From: Streptomyces corallincola
GTDB taxonomy: Bacteria > Actinomycetota > Actinomycetes > Streptomycetales > Streptomycetaceae
Direction of reading: 5' to 3'
Assembly: GCF_019104725.1 (NCBI RefSeq)
Contig: NZ_JAHRXF010000004.1
Coordinates: forward strand, 124,001-188,000
Length of the DNA: 64,000 nt
The notes below the pieces were generated by a model. That model did not search any database, was not told the DNA's origin, and saw only the letters and a list, made by a program, of their open reading frames with translations. Position 1 is the stretch's first letter; each line of letters begins with the position of its first letter. Below, in pieces: positions 34,393 through 43,213 of the stretch. The position numbers and the translations under genes are program-made.

Positions 34393-35004
34393 GTGACGAA
34401 GATCCGCGTGCTGCTGGCCGAGGACCAGGGGATGATGCGGGGCGCGCTGGCGCTGCTGCTGGGGATGGAGCCGGACATCGAGGTGATCGCTCAGGTGCCG
34501 ACGGGCGACCGGATCGTGCCGACGGCGCTGACCCACCAGCCGGACGTGGCCCTGCTGGACATCGAGCTGCCCGGGATCAGCGGTCTGGACGCGGCGGCGG
34601 AGCTGCGCGACCAGGTGCCGGGCTGCCGGGTGCTGATCCTGACCACGTTCGGCCGGCCCGGCTATCTGCGGCGGGCGATGGAGGCGGGCGCCGCCGGTTT
34701 CCTGGTGAAGGACGGTCCGGTGGAGGAACTCGCCCAGGCGGTACGGCGGGTGCTGGCCGGGGAGACGGTGGTGGACCCGGTGCTGGCCGCCGCCGCGCTC
34801 AGCGCGGGCCCCAACCCGCTGACCCCGCGCGAGCGCGACGTGCTGAACGGGGCCGTGGACGGCGCCACGGTCGCCGACATAGCCACCCGTCTCCACCTCT
34901 CGGAGTCCACGGTCCGCAACTACCTCTCCTCGGCCATCGGCAAGACCGGCACCCGCAACCGCACGGAAGCGGTACGCGAGGCCCGCAGCCGGGGCTGGCT
35001 CTGA
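34393..35004 (+). CDS. NarL/LuxR-family response regulator
   Basis: A 203-residue protein. The receiver domain (1-120) has the acidic pair at E10-D11, the phosphoacceptor D56 (ALLDIELPG) and K105 in FLVKDGP. The C-terminal LuxR HTH (about 140-200) reads NPLTPRERDVLNGAVDGATVADIATRLHLSESTVRNYLSSAIGKTGTRNRTEA. DesR-like. Its partner is the preceding kinase. The target is unknown; the convergent truncated sigma gene lies next to it. Confidence 0.95.
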   Translation: MTKIRVLLAEDQGMMRGALALLLGMEPDIEVIAQVPTGDRIVPTALTHQPDVALLDIELPGISGLDAAAELRDQVPGCRVLILTTFGRPGYLRRAMEAGAAGFLVKDGPVEELAQAVRRVLAGETVVDPVLAAAALSAGPNPLTPRERDVLNGAVDGATVADIATRLHLSESTVRNYLSSAIGKTGTRNRTEAVREARSRGWL

Positions 35005-35123
35005 ACCAACCGGCGGCACCGGCCCCACCCCACCGGCACCCCCGCCCCACCGGCACCGCCGCTCCACCACACCCGCACCCGCCCGCGCCAGCTCACCGCA
35101 CCCGCTCACCGCACCGACCCGCC

Positions 35124-35525
35124 TCAGCTCACCGGCCGCTGAACCACCGCCTCGCGCTGCCGTGCGGGCAGCCGGGCGAGGGCGATGAGCAGGGCGCCGC
35201 GATCGTCGGCGCGGGCGATGCCGTCGGCGGTGTCGGGGAGTTCGCGCAGGAGACCCGAGTCGTCCTTCGGTGCCAGGAACTCCTTCAGGCGGCGCCGGTG
35301 CCTGCGGGCGTGCGCGTTGATCATCACGCGCCGTACATACGCTTCCGGGTCGTCGGCCGAACCGACTCTGCGCCAGGCCACGTAGACCTGTTCGAGTGTG
35401 CTCTGCACCAGGTCCTCGGCCGCGTGCTGCTCTCCCGTGAGCAGGAACGCGGTGCGCATCATGCGCGACCAGCGGCCCACCATGAAGCTCTGGAACTCCT
35501 CGTCCCGAGCTTTGCGATCCCCCAT
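35124..35525 (-). pseudogene. SigE-family sigma factor, truncated before region 4
   Basis: A 133-residue product. Region 2 is well conserved (EEFQSFMVGRWSRMMRTAFLLTGEQHAAEDLVQSTLEQVYVAW, then the DDPEAYVRRVMINAHARRHRRR of the SigE family). Where region 4 should continue after ARLPARQREAVV, the sequence turns to QRPVS and stops, removing the -35-binding HTH. Full-length relatives are about 165-185 residues. Downstream DNA (35005-35123) is simple CCACCGGCAC-type sequence with no HTH remnant. A GGAGGT site precedes the ATG, so it may still be translated. Confidence 0.75.
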
Positions 35526-35581
35526 AGGGCACCTCCTCTACGCCAGAAGGAGTCCACGAGCCGCCGGGACCGTTGCCTTCC

Positions 35582-35633
35582 GGTGCCGACAACTTCCGGG
35601 GCCGACGACTTTCGGGGCCGACGACTTTCGGCG
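35582..35633. repeat. 16-bp tandem repeat, three copies
   Basis: GGTGCCGACAACTTCC, GGGGCCGACGACTTTC and GGGGCCGACGACTTTC are head to tail with a partial fourth copy. The array lies between the truncated sigma gene and the MFS gene end. Confidence 0.9.
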
Positions 35634-35634
35634 C

Positions 35635-37194
35635 TCAGCGCCCCGCCCGCACCGCCCGCTCCCCCCGCCCCGGCAGCCACAGGAACATCAGCAGTGCCCC
35701 ACACAGCAGCACCCCCGTGCCCGTGCGGAACACCGCCACATAACCGCTGGTCAGAGCGGCGGGCGTGGTCAGCGGGCCGGACGCGGACGCGGCGATGGTG
35801 GACATGACGGCGAGGCCGAGGGAGCCGCCCATCGTGCGGGAGGTGTTGATGAGGCCGGAGAGGAGCCCCGCCTCGCCGGGAGCCGCACCGGAGGTCGCCA
35901 GGGAGGCGAGCGGGGTGCCGGAGAACCCGGCGCCCAGCAGCATCAGCACGCCGGGGATCATGATCGCGGTGACGTAGGCGCCGTGCACGCTCATCGTGGA
36001 CTGCCAGGCGAAGCCCGCCGCCGACATGAGCGCGCCGCAACCGGCGACCGTACGGGCGCCCAGCCGTCGCATCAGCCGGGGGGCCGCCTTGGAACCCGCG
36101 ATGACCGCGAAGGAGCCGGGGACGAGGGCGAAACCGGCCTCCAGCGGGGAGTAGCCGAGCACGTTCTGCGCGTACAGCGTCATGAAGTACCACATGCAGA
36201 ACAGGGCCGAGCCGGACAGGAACATCGCCGCGTTCGCGGCGGCCACCGCGCGCCGCCGGAGCAGTCCGAGCGGCATCAGCGGGTCCGCCGTACGACTCTC
36301 CACCAGCAGGAACACGCCGATCAGCAGGGCGCCCGCGCACAGCGGGACCAGGGTGGCCGGTGCCGTCCAGCCGCGTGCCTCGGTCTGCACGATGCCGTAC
36401 GCGAGGAGCGCGAGTCCGGCCGTGACGAGGAGGGCACCGGGCAGGTCGGGGCGGCGGCGGTCGCCCGCGCGGCTCTCGGTGAGCCAGAGCGTCGCGCCGA
36501 TGAGCACGACGGCGCCGACGGGGACGTTGATGAGCAGTACCCAGCGCCAGTTCAGGACGTCCACGAGGAGGCCGCCGACCAGGCCGCCCGCCGCGCCGCC
36601 ACCCGCGCCGACCGCCGTCCAGGTGGCGACGGCACGGGCACGGGCCGGTCCCTCGGGCACGGCGGCGGTGAGCAGGGTGAGCGTGGAGGGGGCGAGGACG
36701 GCCGCGCCGAGGCCCTGCACGGCGCGGGCGGCGAGGAGTTGCCAGTCGGCCTGCGCGAGACCGCCGCCGAGCGAGGCGAGCGTGAACAGCGCGAGCCCGG
36801 CCAGGAACATCCGCTTGCGGCCCCACAGGTCGCCCGCCCGGCCGCCCAGCAGCAGGAACCCGGCGAAGGCGATGGCGTACGCGTTGACGACCCACTGGAG
36901 ACCGGCGGGGGTCAGGCCGAGGTCGGCGCGTACGGAGGGCAGCGCGACGTTGACCACGGAGACGTCGAGGACGACCAGGAACTGACCGGCGCAGGCCAGC
37001 GCCACGACGAGCCAGGTGGGCGGGGTGAAACGCCGCGCGCCGGACACCCGGTCGGACGCCTCGGTCCGGGCGGCCACCTCGGTACGGTCAGGCACCTCGG
37101 TCCGGTCGGCCACCTCGGTCCGGTCGGGCACCTGTTCCTCGGTTCTGTGGGCGTGCGGGGACGCGCTGTCGGCGGATTCGAGCATGTGTGCCAT
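35635..37194 (-). CDS. MFS transporter, DHA2 (14-TM) drug exporter family
   Basis: About 519 residues; the start was placed at the ATG encoding MAHMLESADSASPHAH. A hydrophilic N-terminus with four RTEVAD-type hexapeptides precedes 13-14 membrane segments. DHA2 landmarks are LDVSVVNVALPSVRADLG in TM1, LLLGGRAGDLWGRKRMFLAG in loop 2-3, and QGLGAAVLAPSTLTLL. A proton-driven multidrug or metabolite exporter of the inner membrane is expected. It is divergent from a second MFS gene, sharing a 242-bp promoter region. Confidence 0.93.
   Translation of the reverse strand: MAHMLESADSASPHAHRTEEQVPDRTEVADRTEVPDRTEVAARTEASDRVSGARRFTPPTWLVVALACAGQFLVVLDVSVVNVALPSVRADLGLTPAGLQWVVNAYAIAFAGFLLLGGRAGDLWGRKRMFLAGLALFTLASLGGGLAQADWQLLAARAVQGLGAAVLAPSTLTLLTAAVPEGPARARAVATWTAVGAGGGAAGGLVGGLLVDVLNWRWVLLINVPVGAVVLIGATLWLTESRAGDRRRPDLPGALLVTAGLALLAYGIVQTEARGWTAPATLVPLCAGALLIGVFLLVESRTADPLMPLGLLRRRAVAAANAAMFLSGSALFCMWYFMTLYAQNVLGYSPLEAGFALVPGSFAVIAGSKAAPRLMRRLGARTVAGCGALMSAAGFAWQSTMSVHGAYVTAIMIPGVLMLLGAGFSGTPLASLATSGAAPGEAGLLSGLINTSRTMGGSLGLAVMSTIAASASGPLTTPAALTSGYVAVFRTGTGVLLCGALLMFLWLPGRGERAVRAGR
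37075..37146 (-). repeat. 18-bp repeat encoding RTEVxD hexapeptides
   Basis: Plus-strand units of the type CGGTCCGGTCGGGCACCT recur four times at 18-nt spacing and encode R-T-E-V-(A/P)-D in the MFS N-terminal tail. Confidence 0.85.
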
Positions 37195-37324
37195 GTTCGC
37201 AGCCCCGCGCCGTTGGGCAGACCGTTCGGGGCGTCCGGAGCGCCCGATGTGAGCCGATCGACGCCACCCGCGGCCGGAACGTACGGCCGGGGTCAACTCC
37301 TCCACACCTGACGGCAGTTCAGAA

Positions 37325-37338
37325 ACCCATGATTGGGT
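37325..37338. promoter_or_regulatory. Palindrome between divergent MFS genes, possible operator
   Basis: ACCCATGATTGGGT is a perfect 5+5 inverted repeat around TGAT. Further down, GTTGGCTGCCTGAAGCAAC and two GTTGCC elements lie before the second gene. A repressor site is plausible; no regulator gene adjoins. Confidence 0.4.
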
Positions 37339-37436
37339 CAAGGATTCGTTGGCTGCCTGAAGCAACGGAATAGTTGCCTGCGCATACGAGGTTGCCCAGG
37401 CACTTGTCACGCGCGGGAGCCGGGAGGCCTCACTCA

Positions 37437-39227
37437 ATGACCCACACGACGACCGACCGGCCCGACCGAGGGGCAGGCCCGGCCGTGGTACCCGTGCTCG
37501 CCTTCGCGGGCATCGTGGTCGCGGTGATGCAGACGCTGCTGGTGCCGGTCATCAAGGACCTGCCGGAGCTGCTCGGCACCTCACCCTCCAACGCCACCTG
37601 GGTCCTCACCTCGACCCTGCTGTCCGGCGCGGTCTCGACGCCGATCATGGGGCGGCTGGGCGACCTGTACGGCAAGCGGCGCATGCTGATCGTCAGCCTG
37701 GCCGTGATGGTGGTGGGCGCCCTGGTCAGCGCGCTGACCAGCCAGCTGCTGCCGATGATCGTCGGCCGTACGCTCCAGGGCTTCGCGATGGGCGCGATCC
37801 CGCTGGGCATCGGCCTGATGCGGGACATGCTGCCGCGCGAGCGGCTCGGCTCCGCGATGGCCCTGATGAGTTCCTCCATAGGCGTCGGCGGCGGTCTCGC
37901 GCTGCCCGCCGCCGCGCTGGTCGCGCAGCACACCAACTGGCACGTCCTGTTCTACGGCGCGGCGGGCCTCGGTGTGCTCGCCATCGTGCTCGCGCTGCTG
38001 GTCGTGCCCGAGTCCCCGATGCGCGCCAGGGGCACCTTCGACGTGACGGGCGCGATCGGCCTGTCCGTCGGCCTGGTGCTGCTCCTGCTGCCGGTGACCA
38101 AGGGCAGCGACTGGGGCTGGGCGTCCGGCCGCACCCTCGGCCTGTTCGGCGCGGCCGTCGCCGTGCTGCTGCTGTGGGGCCTGTTCGAGCTGCGCTCCAA
38201 GGCGCCGCTGGTGGACCTGCGCACCACCGCCCGCCGCGAGGTGCTGCTCACCAACCTCGCCTCGATCATGGTCGGCGTCAGCTTCTACGTCGTGTCGCTG
38301 GTCCTTCCCCAGCTCCTCCAGCTCCCGAAGGCGACCGGCTACGGCCTGGGCCAGTCGATGGTGGTCGCCGGTCTGTGCGTCGCCCCGCTGGGCCTGACCA
38401 TGATGTTCACCGCCCCGGTGTACGCCCGCCTCTCCGCGCGCTACGGCCCCAAGGTCACCCTGATCCTCGGCATGATGATCATCGCCGTGGGGTATGGCGG
38501 CGGGCTCGGCCTGATGCACGCGGCCTGGCAGACCGTGCTGACCTCGGTGATCCTCGGCGCGGGCATCGGCCTGGCGTACTCCTCGCTGCCCGCTCTCATC
38601 ATCGGTGCCGTCCCGGCCTCCGAGACCGGTGCGGCCAACGGCCTGAACACGCTGATGCGGTCCATCGGCACCTCCGCGTCCAGCGCCGTCATCGGCATGG
38701 TGCTGGCCAACACCGCGCACGACGTGGGCGGCATGGCGCTGCCGACCATGCACGGGTTCCGGGTCTCCTTCCTCATCGCCACCGCCGCCGTCGCGGTCGG
38801 TCTGCTGCTCGCGGTGTTCCTGCCCCGCACGCCCCGGCCGGAGCGGCAGACGCACCTGCTGGCGAGCAGCGAGAGCGACCTCTCCGTGGTGGCGGCGGCC
38901 GAGTCGCTGGTCGGATCGGCCGCCGGGGCGGTCGTCGAGGAGGCCGAGGAGATGCTCCGCGGCTTCCGGGGGCGGGTGCTGGACGCCGCCGGCGGTCCGG
39001 TGGCCCGTGCCAAGGTCACCCTGATCGACCGGCGTGGCCGCCAGGCGGGCGCGACCCTCTCCGGCGCCGACGGCTCGTACGCCCTCGCCGTGCCGGGCGA
39101 GGGCCCGTACGTCCTCGCCGCCCGCGCCGCCGGTCACGGCCCGCTCGCCTCGGCCGCCAGCCACGGGGGCGACGAGCGCGCGGTCGAGCTGGACCTCGCC
39201 CTGCCCGGCGAGACGGTCACCGCCTGA
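37437..39227 (+). CDS. MFS transporter with C-terminal carboxypeptidase-regulatory-like domain
   Basis: About 596 residues; ATG at 37437 with GGAGG 9 nt upstream. Residues 20-475 carry about 14 membrane segments of the DHA2 type (STLLSGAVSTPIMGRLGDLYGKRRM, GRTLQGFAMGAIPLGIGLMRD). After a charged linker (EEAEEMLRGFRGRV), residues 508-596 form a beta-sandwich of the CarboxypepD_reg type: GRVLDAAGGPVARAKVTLIDRRGRQAG, then TLSGADGSYALAVPGEGPYVLAARAAGHG. Such domains are usually extracellular and scaffold-like; here the domain would follow the last membrane helix. Confidence 0.93.
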   Translation: MTHTTTDRPDRGAGPAVVPVLAFAGIVVAVMQTLLVPVIKDLPELLGTSPSNATWVLTSTLLSGAVSTPIMGRLGDLYGKRRMLIVSLAVMVVGALVSALTSQLLPMIVGRTLQGFAMGAIPLGIGLMRDMLPRERLGSAMALMSSSIGVGGGLALPAAALVAQHTNWHVLFYGAAGLGVLAIVLALLVVPESPMRARGTFDVTGAIGLSVGLVLLLLPVTKGSDWGWASGRTLGLFGAAVAVLLLWGLFELRSKAPLVDLRTTARREVLLTNLASIMVGVSFYVVSLVLPQLLQLPKATGYGLGQSMVVAGLCVAPLGLTMMFTAPVYARLSARYGPKVTLILGMMIIAVGYGGGLGLMHAAWQTVLTSVILGAGIGLAYSSLPALIIGAVPASETGAANGLNTLMRSIGTSASSAVIGMVLANTAHDVGGMALPTMHGFRVSFLIATAAVAVGLLLAVFLPRTPRPERQTHLLASSESDLSVVAAAESLVGSAAGAVVEEAEEMLRGFRGRVLDAAGGPVARAKVTLIDRRGRQAGATLSGADGSYALAVPGEGPYVLAARAAGHGPLASAASHGGDERAVELDLALPGETVTA

Positions 39228-39368
39228 CCGCCGTACGACACGGAGCCCGTACGGCGTGCGGCCGTACGGCGCCCGCCCCGCACCCCCGATCGCACCCCCG
39301 GACACGGGTGCGGCCGGGGGTGCGACAGCATGGGGGCCGGTAACCGAGTGCGTACGAGAGGACCCCGC

Positions 39369-40019
39369 ATGACGGCGGCGCCGAAGCCCGAGATCCTGGC
39401 CGCGTTCGAGGCGGCGAAGGGGTTCATGCCCGTGGACGAGGGGCTGGCGCTGTACGCGGCGGCGGCGGAGGCGGCCCGGCTGGGGCTGCCGCTGCTGGAG
39501 GTGGGCACCTACTGCGGGCGCTCCACGCTGCTGCTCGCGGACGCGGCCCGGGAGGCGGGCGTCACCGCGCTCACCGTGGACCACCACCGGGGCAGCGAGG
39601 AGCAGCAGCCGGGCTGGGACTACCACGACCCGGGGACCGTGGACCCCGAACTCGGCCTGATGGACACCCTGCCCACGTTCCGCCGCACCCTGCACCGCGC
39701 GGGTCTGGAGGACCACGTGGTCGCGCTGGTCGGCCGCTCCCCCGTGGTCGCCGCGCTGTGGAGCACCTCGCTCGCCCTGGTCTTCATCGACGGCGGTCAC
39801 ACCGACGAGCACGCGACCGCCGACTACGAGGGCTGGGCCCCGCGGGTCGCCCCCGGCGGCCTCCTCCTCGTGCACGACGTCTTCCCCGACCCGCAGGACG
39901 AGTTCACCGGCCAGGCCCCCTACCGGGTGTACCTGCGGGCCCTCGCCTCCGGCGCCTTCACGGAGGTGTCGGTGACGGGCTCGCTGCGGGTGCTGCGGCG
40001 CACGGGGACGGGGATCTGA
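39369..40019 (+). CDS. Class I SAM-dependent methyltransferase-like protein
   Basis: About 216 residues; ATG at 39369 preceded by GAGAGG. The SAM motif is LPLLEVGTYCGRSTLLLADAA (GxYxGRS type), followed by LTVDHHRGSEEQQPGWD and an acidic LVFIDGGHTDEHATADYEGW, which fits the cephalosporin-hydroxylase/Methyltransf_24 group. Late VHDVFPDPQDEFTG is also typical. The substrate is unknown. It may be cotranscribed with the amidase gene 87 nt downstream. Confidence 0.85.
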   Translation: MTAAPKPEILAAFEAAKGFMPVDEGLALYAAAAEAARLGLPLLEVGTYCGRSTLLLADAAREAGVTALTVDHHRGSEEQQPGWDYHDPGTVDPELGLMDTLPTFRRTLHRAGLEDHVVALVGRSPVVAALWSTSLALVFIDGGHTDEHATADYEGWAPRVAPGGLLLVHDVFPDPQDEFTGQAPYRVYLRALASGAFTEVSVTGSLRVLRRTGTGI

Positions 40020-40106
40020 GCGGGCCCGGTGTCCCCCGCGCACCACGGGTGACCGGCCGGGCGGTCTCCCCGCCGCCGCCCGCCCGCACCCCTTAAGGTG
40101 GCCGAT

Positions 40107-41039
40107 GTGACGTACCAAGGGCCCGAGTTCGAAGAAGCGCCGGCCGGCCGGTCGCGGTGGGTGCGGCGGCCGGTGGTCGTCGTGGTGGGGGCGCTGGCGG
40201 CCGGAGGCCTCCTCGGCTGGGGGGCGTACGCCGCCACCGGGAACGGCGGAGGGGCGGGGACGGCCGCGTCCGCACCGGGCGCCTCGTCGGCGCCGTCCGC
40301 GCACGGGGCGTCGGCCCGGCCGACGGCGGACGGGAAGGCGGCGGGCGGGAAGGCGGGCGGTCCGCTGGCCGGGAAGGTGATCGTCATCGACCCCGGTCAC
40401 AACCCCGGCAACTACCGGCACACCGCCGAGATCAACCGTACGGTGGACATCGGCACGCACCGCAAGGAGTGCGACACCACCGGCACCGCCACCAACGCCG
40501 GTTACTCCGAGGCCCGTTACACCCTCGACGTGGCACACCGGCTGCGGACGCTGCTGCAAGCCCAGGGCGCCACGGTGAAGTTGACGCACGACGGCGACAA
40601 ACCGGCCTGGGGGCCCTGCGTCGATCAGCGGGCCAGGATCGGCAACACGGCGCACGCGGACGCGGCGATCTCCCTCCACGCCGACGGCGCCCCGGCCGGG
40701 GACCGCGGTTTCCATGTGATCATGCCGGGCTCGGTGCACGCGGGCATCGCGGACACCCGGCGCATCGTCGCCCCGTCGCACGATCTCGGCGTACGGCTGG
40801 CGGGCGCGTACCGCCGGGTCACCGGCGAACCGGTCTCCAACTACCTGGGCCACGGCACCGGTCTGGTCACGCGGACGGATCTGGGCGGTCTCAATCTGTC
40901 AACGGTCCCCAAGGTCTTCATCGAGTGCGGGAACATGCGTGACAAGAAGGACGCGGCTCTGCTGACCAGCGGGGCCTGGCGGCAGAAGGCGGCGCAGGGG
41001 ATGTCCGAGGGAATCGCGGACTTCCTGCGCGGGTCCTGA
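40107..41039 (+). CDS. N-acetylmuramoyl-L-alanine amidase (Amidase_3)
   Basis: About 310 residues; of two in-frame GTGs, 40107 was chosen because AAGGTGG lies 6 nt upstream. A short cytoplasmic N-terminus, one membrane segment (about 22-45), and a Gly/Ala-rich linker lead to the catalytic domain from residue 90: VIVIDPGHNPGNY (zinc His), TNAGYSEARYTLDVA (Glu), and DAAISLHADGAP (second His). It cleaves peptide stems from peptidoglycan. It is anchored by its N-terminus outside the membrane. Confidence 0.93.
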   Translation: MTYQGPEFEEAPAGRSRWVRRPVVVVVGALAAGGLLGWGAYAATGNGGGAGTAASAPGASSAPSAHGASARPTADGKAAGGKAGGPLAGKVIVIDPGHNPGNYRHTAEINRTVDIGTHRKECDTTGTATNAGYSEARYTLDVAHRLRTLLQAQGATVKLTHDGDKPAWGPCVDQRARIGNTAHADAAISLHADGAPAGDRGFHVIMPGSVHAGIADTRRIVAPSHDLGVRLAGAYRRVTGEPVSNYLGHGTGLVTRTDLGGLNLSTVPKVFIECGNMRDKKDAALLTSGAWRQKAAQGMSEGIADFLRGS

Positions 41040-41135
41040 CCGGCGGGCCGCACCGGGCGGACGGCGCGATCACCCGGACGATAGTGTCGTGCTCCGACGA
41101 CGAGACGACCCGAGACGACCTGCGAAGGACCTGAA

Positions 41136-41972
41136 GTGAATATCCGCTCCCTCACTAGAGGCGACGGCGTGGTGATCGGAGCAGCGGTGTTGCTGTTCAT
41201 CGCCTCGTTCCTCGACAACTTCTCGTACGACGGCCTGCCCTCCAGCGTCGATCTGCCGAACCTGTGGGCGAGCGGCCCGGTCCTGCTCGGCGTCGTACTG
41301 GCCGGGCTGATCGCCGCCGCGCTGATCGTGGTCTCCCGCGCGCTGCCGCAGACGCCGCGCAAGGTCGCCGGGCTCGAACCGGCCGCGTTCGGCGTCGCGT
41401 TCGCGGTGTTCGCCGCGTGGAGCGCGCTGGGCAACGTCATCGACCCGGTGGGCGGTCTGAACAACATCAGCGACGGTGCCGCCTCACAGGCCCCGAGCGC
41501 GGGCCTCGGCCTGATCCTCGCGCTGATCGCCACCGTGGTGATGGCCGCCGCCGCCATCGCCACCCCGCTGGTCCCCGCCCTCCAGGGCGCTCTCGTCCCG
41601 GCCCCGAAGCCCGCCGCTCCGCAGCCCTACGGCGCGCAGCCGCCCGGTGGTTACGGCTATCCGGGCGCCCAGCCCCAGCAGCCGTACGGCGCGCAGCCGC
41701 AGCAGCAGGGCATGTCCGGCTACGGGCAGCCGCAGCCCGCGCAGGCCGGTGCGCCCGCGCCGCAGCAGACCGGGGACTTCTCGCCGTTCTGGTTCGCGGT
41801 GCCGGTGACGCGTCCGCTGTTCGCGGAGGACGGCTCCAACGGCCAGATCGCCGAACTCGCGCCGGGCACCTGGTACTTGGCGGTGGAGCAGCGCGGTGGC
41901 GCGCTGGTCGCGCAGACCCAGGACGGCCGTCGTGGTGTCCTCCAGGACACCTCCGGCATCCAGCGCGGCTGA
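41136..41972 (+). CDS. DUF5336-like membrane protein with Pro/Gln/Gly-rich linker
   Basis: A 278-residue protein with GAAGGA upstream of a GTG. Four membrane segments (about 10-150) precede a flexible QPYGAQPPGGYGYP/QPQQPYGAQPQQQ linker. The C-terminal 65 residues form a small soluble domain (FWFAVPVTRPLFAEDG, AELAPGTWYLAVEQRGG). The pattern is that of actinobacterial PPG-rich membrane proteins (DUF5336). Its role is unknown. A bidirectional terminator follows. Confidence 0.8.
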   Translation: MNIRSLTRGDGVVIGAAVLLFIASFLDNFSYDGLPSSVDLPNLWASGPVLLGVVLAGLIAAALIVVSRALPQTPRKVAGLEPAAFGVAFAVFAAWSALGNVIDPVGGLNNISDGAASQAPSAGLGLILALIATVVMAAAAIATPLVPALQGALVPAPKPAAPQPYGAQPPGGYGYPGAQPQQPYGAQPQQQGMSGYGQPQPAQAGAPAPQQTGDFSPFWFAVPVTRPLFAEDGSNGQIAELAPGTWYLAVEQRGGALVAQTQDGRRGVLQDTSGIQRG

Positions 41973-41997
41973 ACTCCCGCCCGATCGCGGCACGTTC

Positions 41998-42039
41998 GAC
42001 GGCCCGCATCCCGTACAGCCGTACCGGGTGCGGGCCGTC
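41998..42039. terminator. Bidirectional terminator between convergent genes
   Basis: GACGGCCCGCATCCCGTAC and GTACCGGGTGCGGGCCGTC form a 19-bp stem with one mismatch and one wobble around a 4-nt loop. It sits between the DUF5336-like gene and the convergent lipoprotein gene. Confidence 0.8.
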
Positions 42040-42092
42040 GCCGTACTCCCTCGCCGGAGACGTCGTACTCCCGCGCGGGACAGGGGAGTCGC

Positions 42093-42671
42093 TCAGCCGC
42101 TGCCGAGCTGGGAGAGGGACGGCACCTGGTTCTTCACCGGTGCTCCAGCGCTGCCGCCCGCGTTCTTGACCTGGTTGATGAGGCCCTCGAAGGCACCGGC
42201 CGCGCTCTCGTCGCCGCCGCGCAGCTTCGAGGTGAGGCCCTTGAGACCGTCGATACCGGCGCCGAGCGGGGCGATGGCCCTGGCCAGCAGCGGGTCGCCC
42301 TTGGCGTTGACCTGGGCGGCCTTCAGCCGGTTGTAGGCGAAGGCACCGGCGAGACCCGCCTTGACGAGCGCGAGCTTGCGCCCCTTGGCGCCCTGCTTGA
42401 ACTTGCCCGCCTTCCACGGTTTGACGATCCACTGGTACGTCGCCCCGGCCGCGAGGCCCGCGTTGGCGACGAATCTGGTCTTGGCGAACTTCTGCTGCTC
42501 CGCCGAGGCGCTGGGACTCGCGGCGGCCGGTTGCCGGGCCGCGACGGCGGCGGCGTTGTCGTTGGTCCCGCTGCTGGAGGTGTTCGACGCGCCGCCGCAG
42601 GCCGTCACTCCGGCCAGCAGGGCACAGCACAGGGTGAGCGCCACACAGAGACGCCGTATCGGTACGGGCAC
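42093..42671 (-). CDS. Putative lipoprotein, unknown function
   Basis: A 192-residue protein from a GTG with GGAGGA upstream. The signal peptide ends with lipobox LLAGVTAC (Cys at 25), then a Ser/Ala-rich linker. The mature part is basic and helical with repeated Lys-rich segments (KPWKAGKFKQGAKGRKLALVKAGLAG). No family is recognised. It is expected at the outer face of the membrane. Confidence 0.75.
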   Translation of the reverse strand: MPVPIRRLCVALTLCCALLAGVTACGGASNTSSSGTNDNAAAVAARQPAAASPSASAEQQKFAKTRFVANAGLAAGATYQWIVKPWKAGKFKQGAKGRKLALVKAGLAGAFAYNRLKAAQVNAKGDPLLARAIAPLGAGIDGLKGLTSKLRGGDESAAGAFEGLINQVKNAGGSAGAPVKNQVPSLSQLGSG

Positions 42672-42877
42672 GGGGTCCTCCGGACATGTGTCGTTCCGAG
42701 TGGGAGCTTCCTACGGCAGCGTCACTCGGACGGCCGTACCCCGCCACTCGGGACCGGCGGGCGCACCGGGACCCGGCCCGCCCGGACCCCCGGAGGCCGG
42801 ACGCCCCTTGGCCTGCGGGCCCGCACCCCGAGCCTTGGCCCTGGTTTCACTCCCCGAGTTGCGGCAATCCGGAAAGC

Positions 42878-43168
42878 ATGTCTCGATATCACGCGGGTTC
42901 GAACCAGGCGGGCAGGGTCATCGCGGTCGTGGCCGACATCATGGCCCTCATCCTCGGCCTGTGGATCGTGATGTATCTGTTGGACGCGAACCGGGCCAAC
43001 AGCCTGGTGCAGTTCGTCCATGACGCGGCCAGTTGGCTGGCCGGGTGGTCGCACGACCTGTTCACCTTCGACGAGCAGTGGGCGCGCGTCGTCGCCGGTT
43101 ACGGTCTGGCGGCCGTGGTCTATCTGTTCGTGGGCCACGCCATCGCGGGCCGTATGCACCGCCACTGA
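42878..43168 (+). CDS. Small membrane protein, 96 residues
   Basis: Two membrane segments (about 13-37 and 72-90) with a loop of about 35 residues containing the aromatic patch ASWLAGWSHDLFTFDEQW. The ATG follows GGAAAG. It resembles Streptomyces small membrane proteins of unknown function. The terminator at 43214 lies 45 nt after the stop. Confidence 0.75.
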   Translation: MSRYHAGSNQAGRVIAVVADIMALILGLWIVMYLLDANRANSLVQFVHDAASWLAGWSHDLFTFDEQWARVVAGYGLAAVVYLFVGHAIAGRMHRH

Positions 43169-43213
43169 CCCCCGGGGGCCGTCCCCCCGAGGTCACGGCG
43201 GAGGAGTTCTCGG

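Noticed and set aside
37581..40853. Very long minus-strand open frame (over 1,000 codons)
   Set aside because: It runs antisense to three well-supported plus-strand genes (MFS, methyltransferase, amidase), is His/Gly/Arg-rich without any domain, and arises from high GC at third positions.
42888..42915. tRNA T-loop-like GGGTTCGAACC
   Set aside because: It lies inside the coding sequence of a small membrane protein and no acceptor or anticodon stem can be formed around it.
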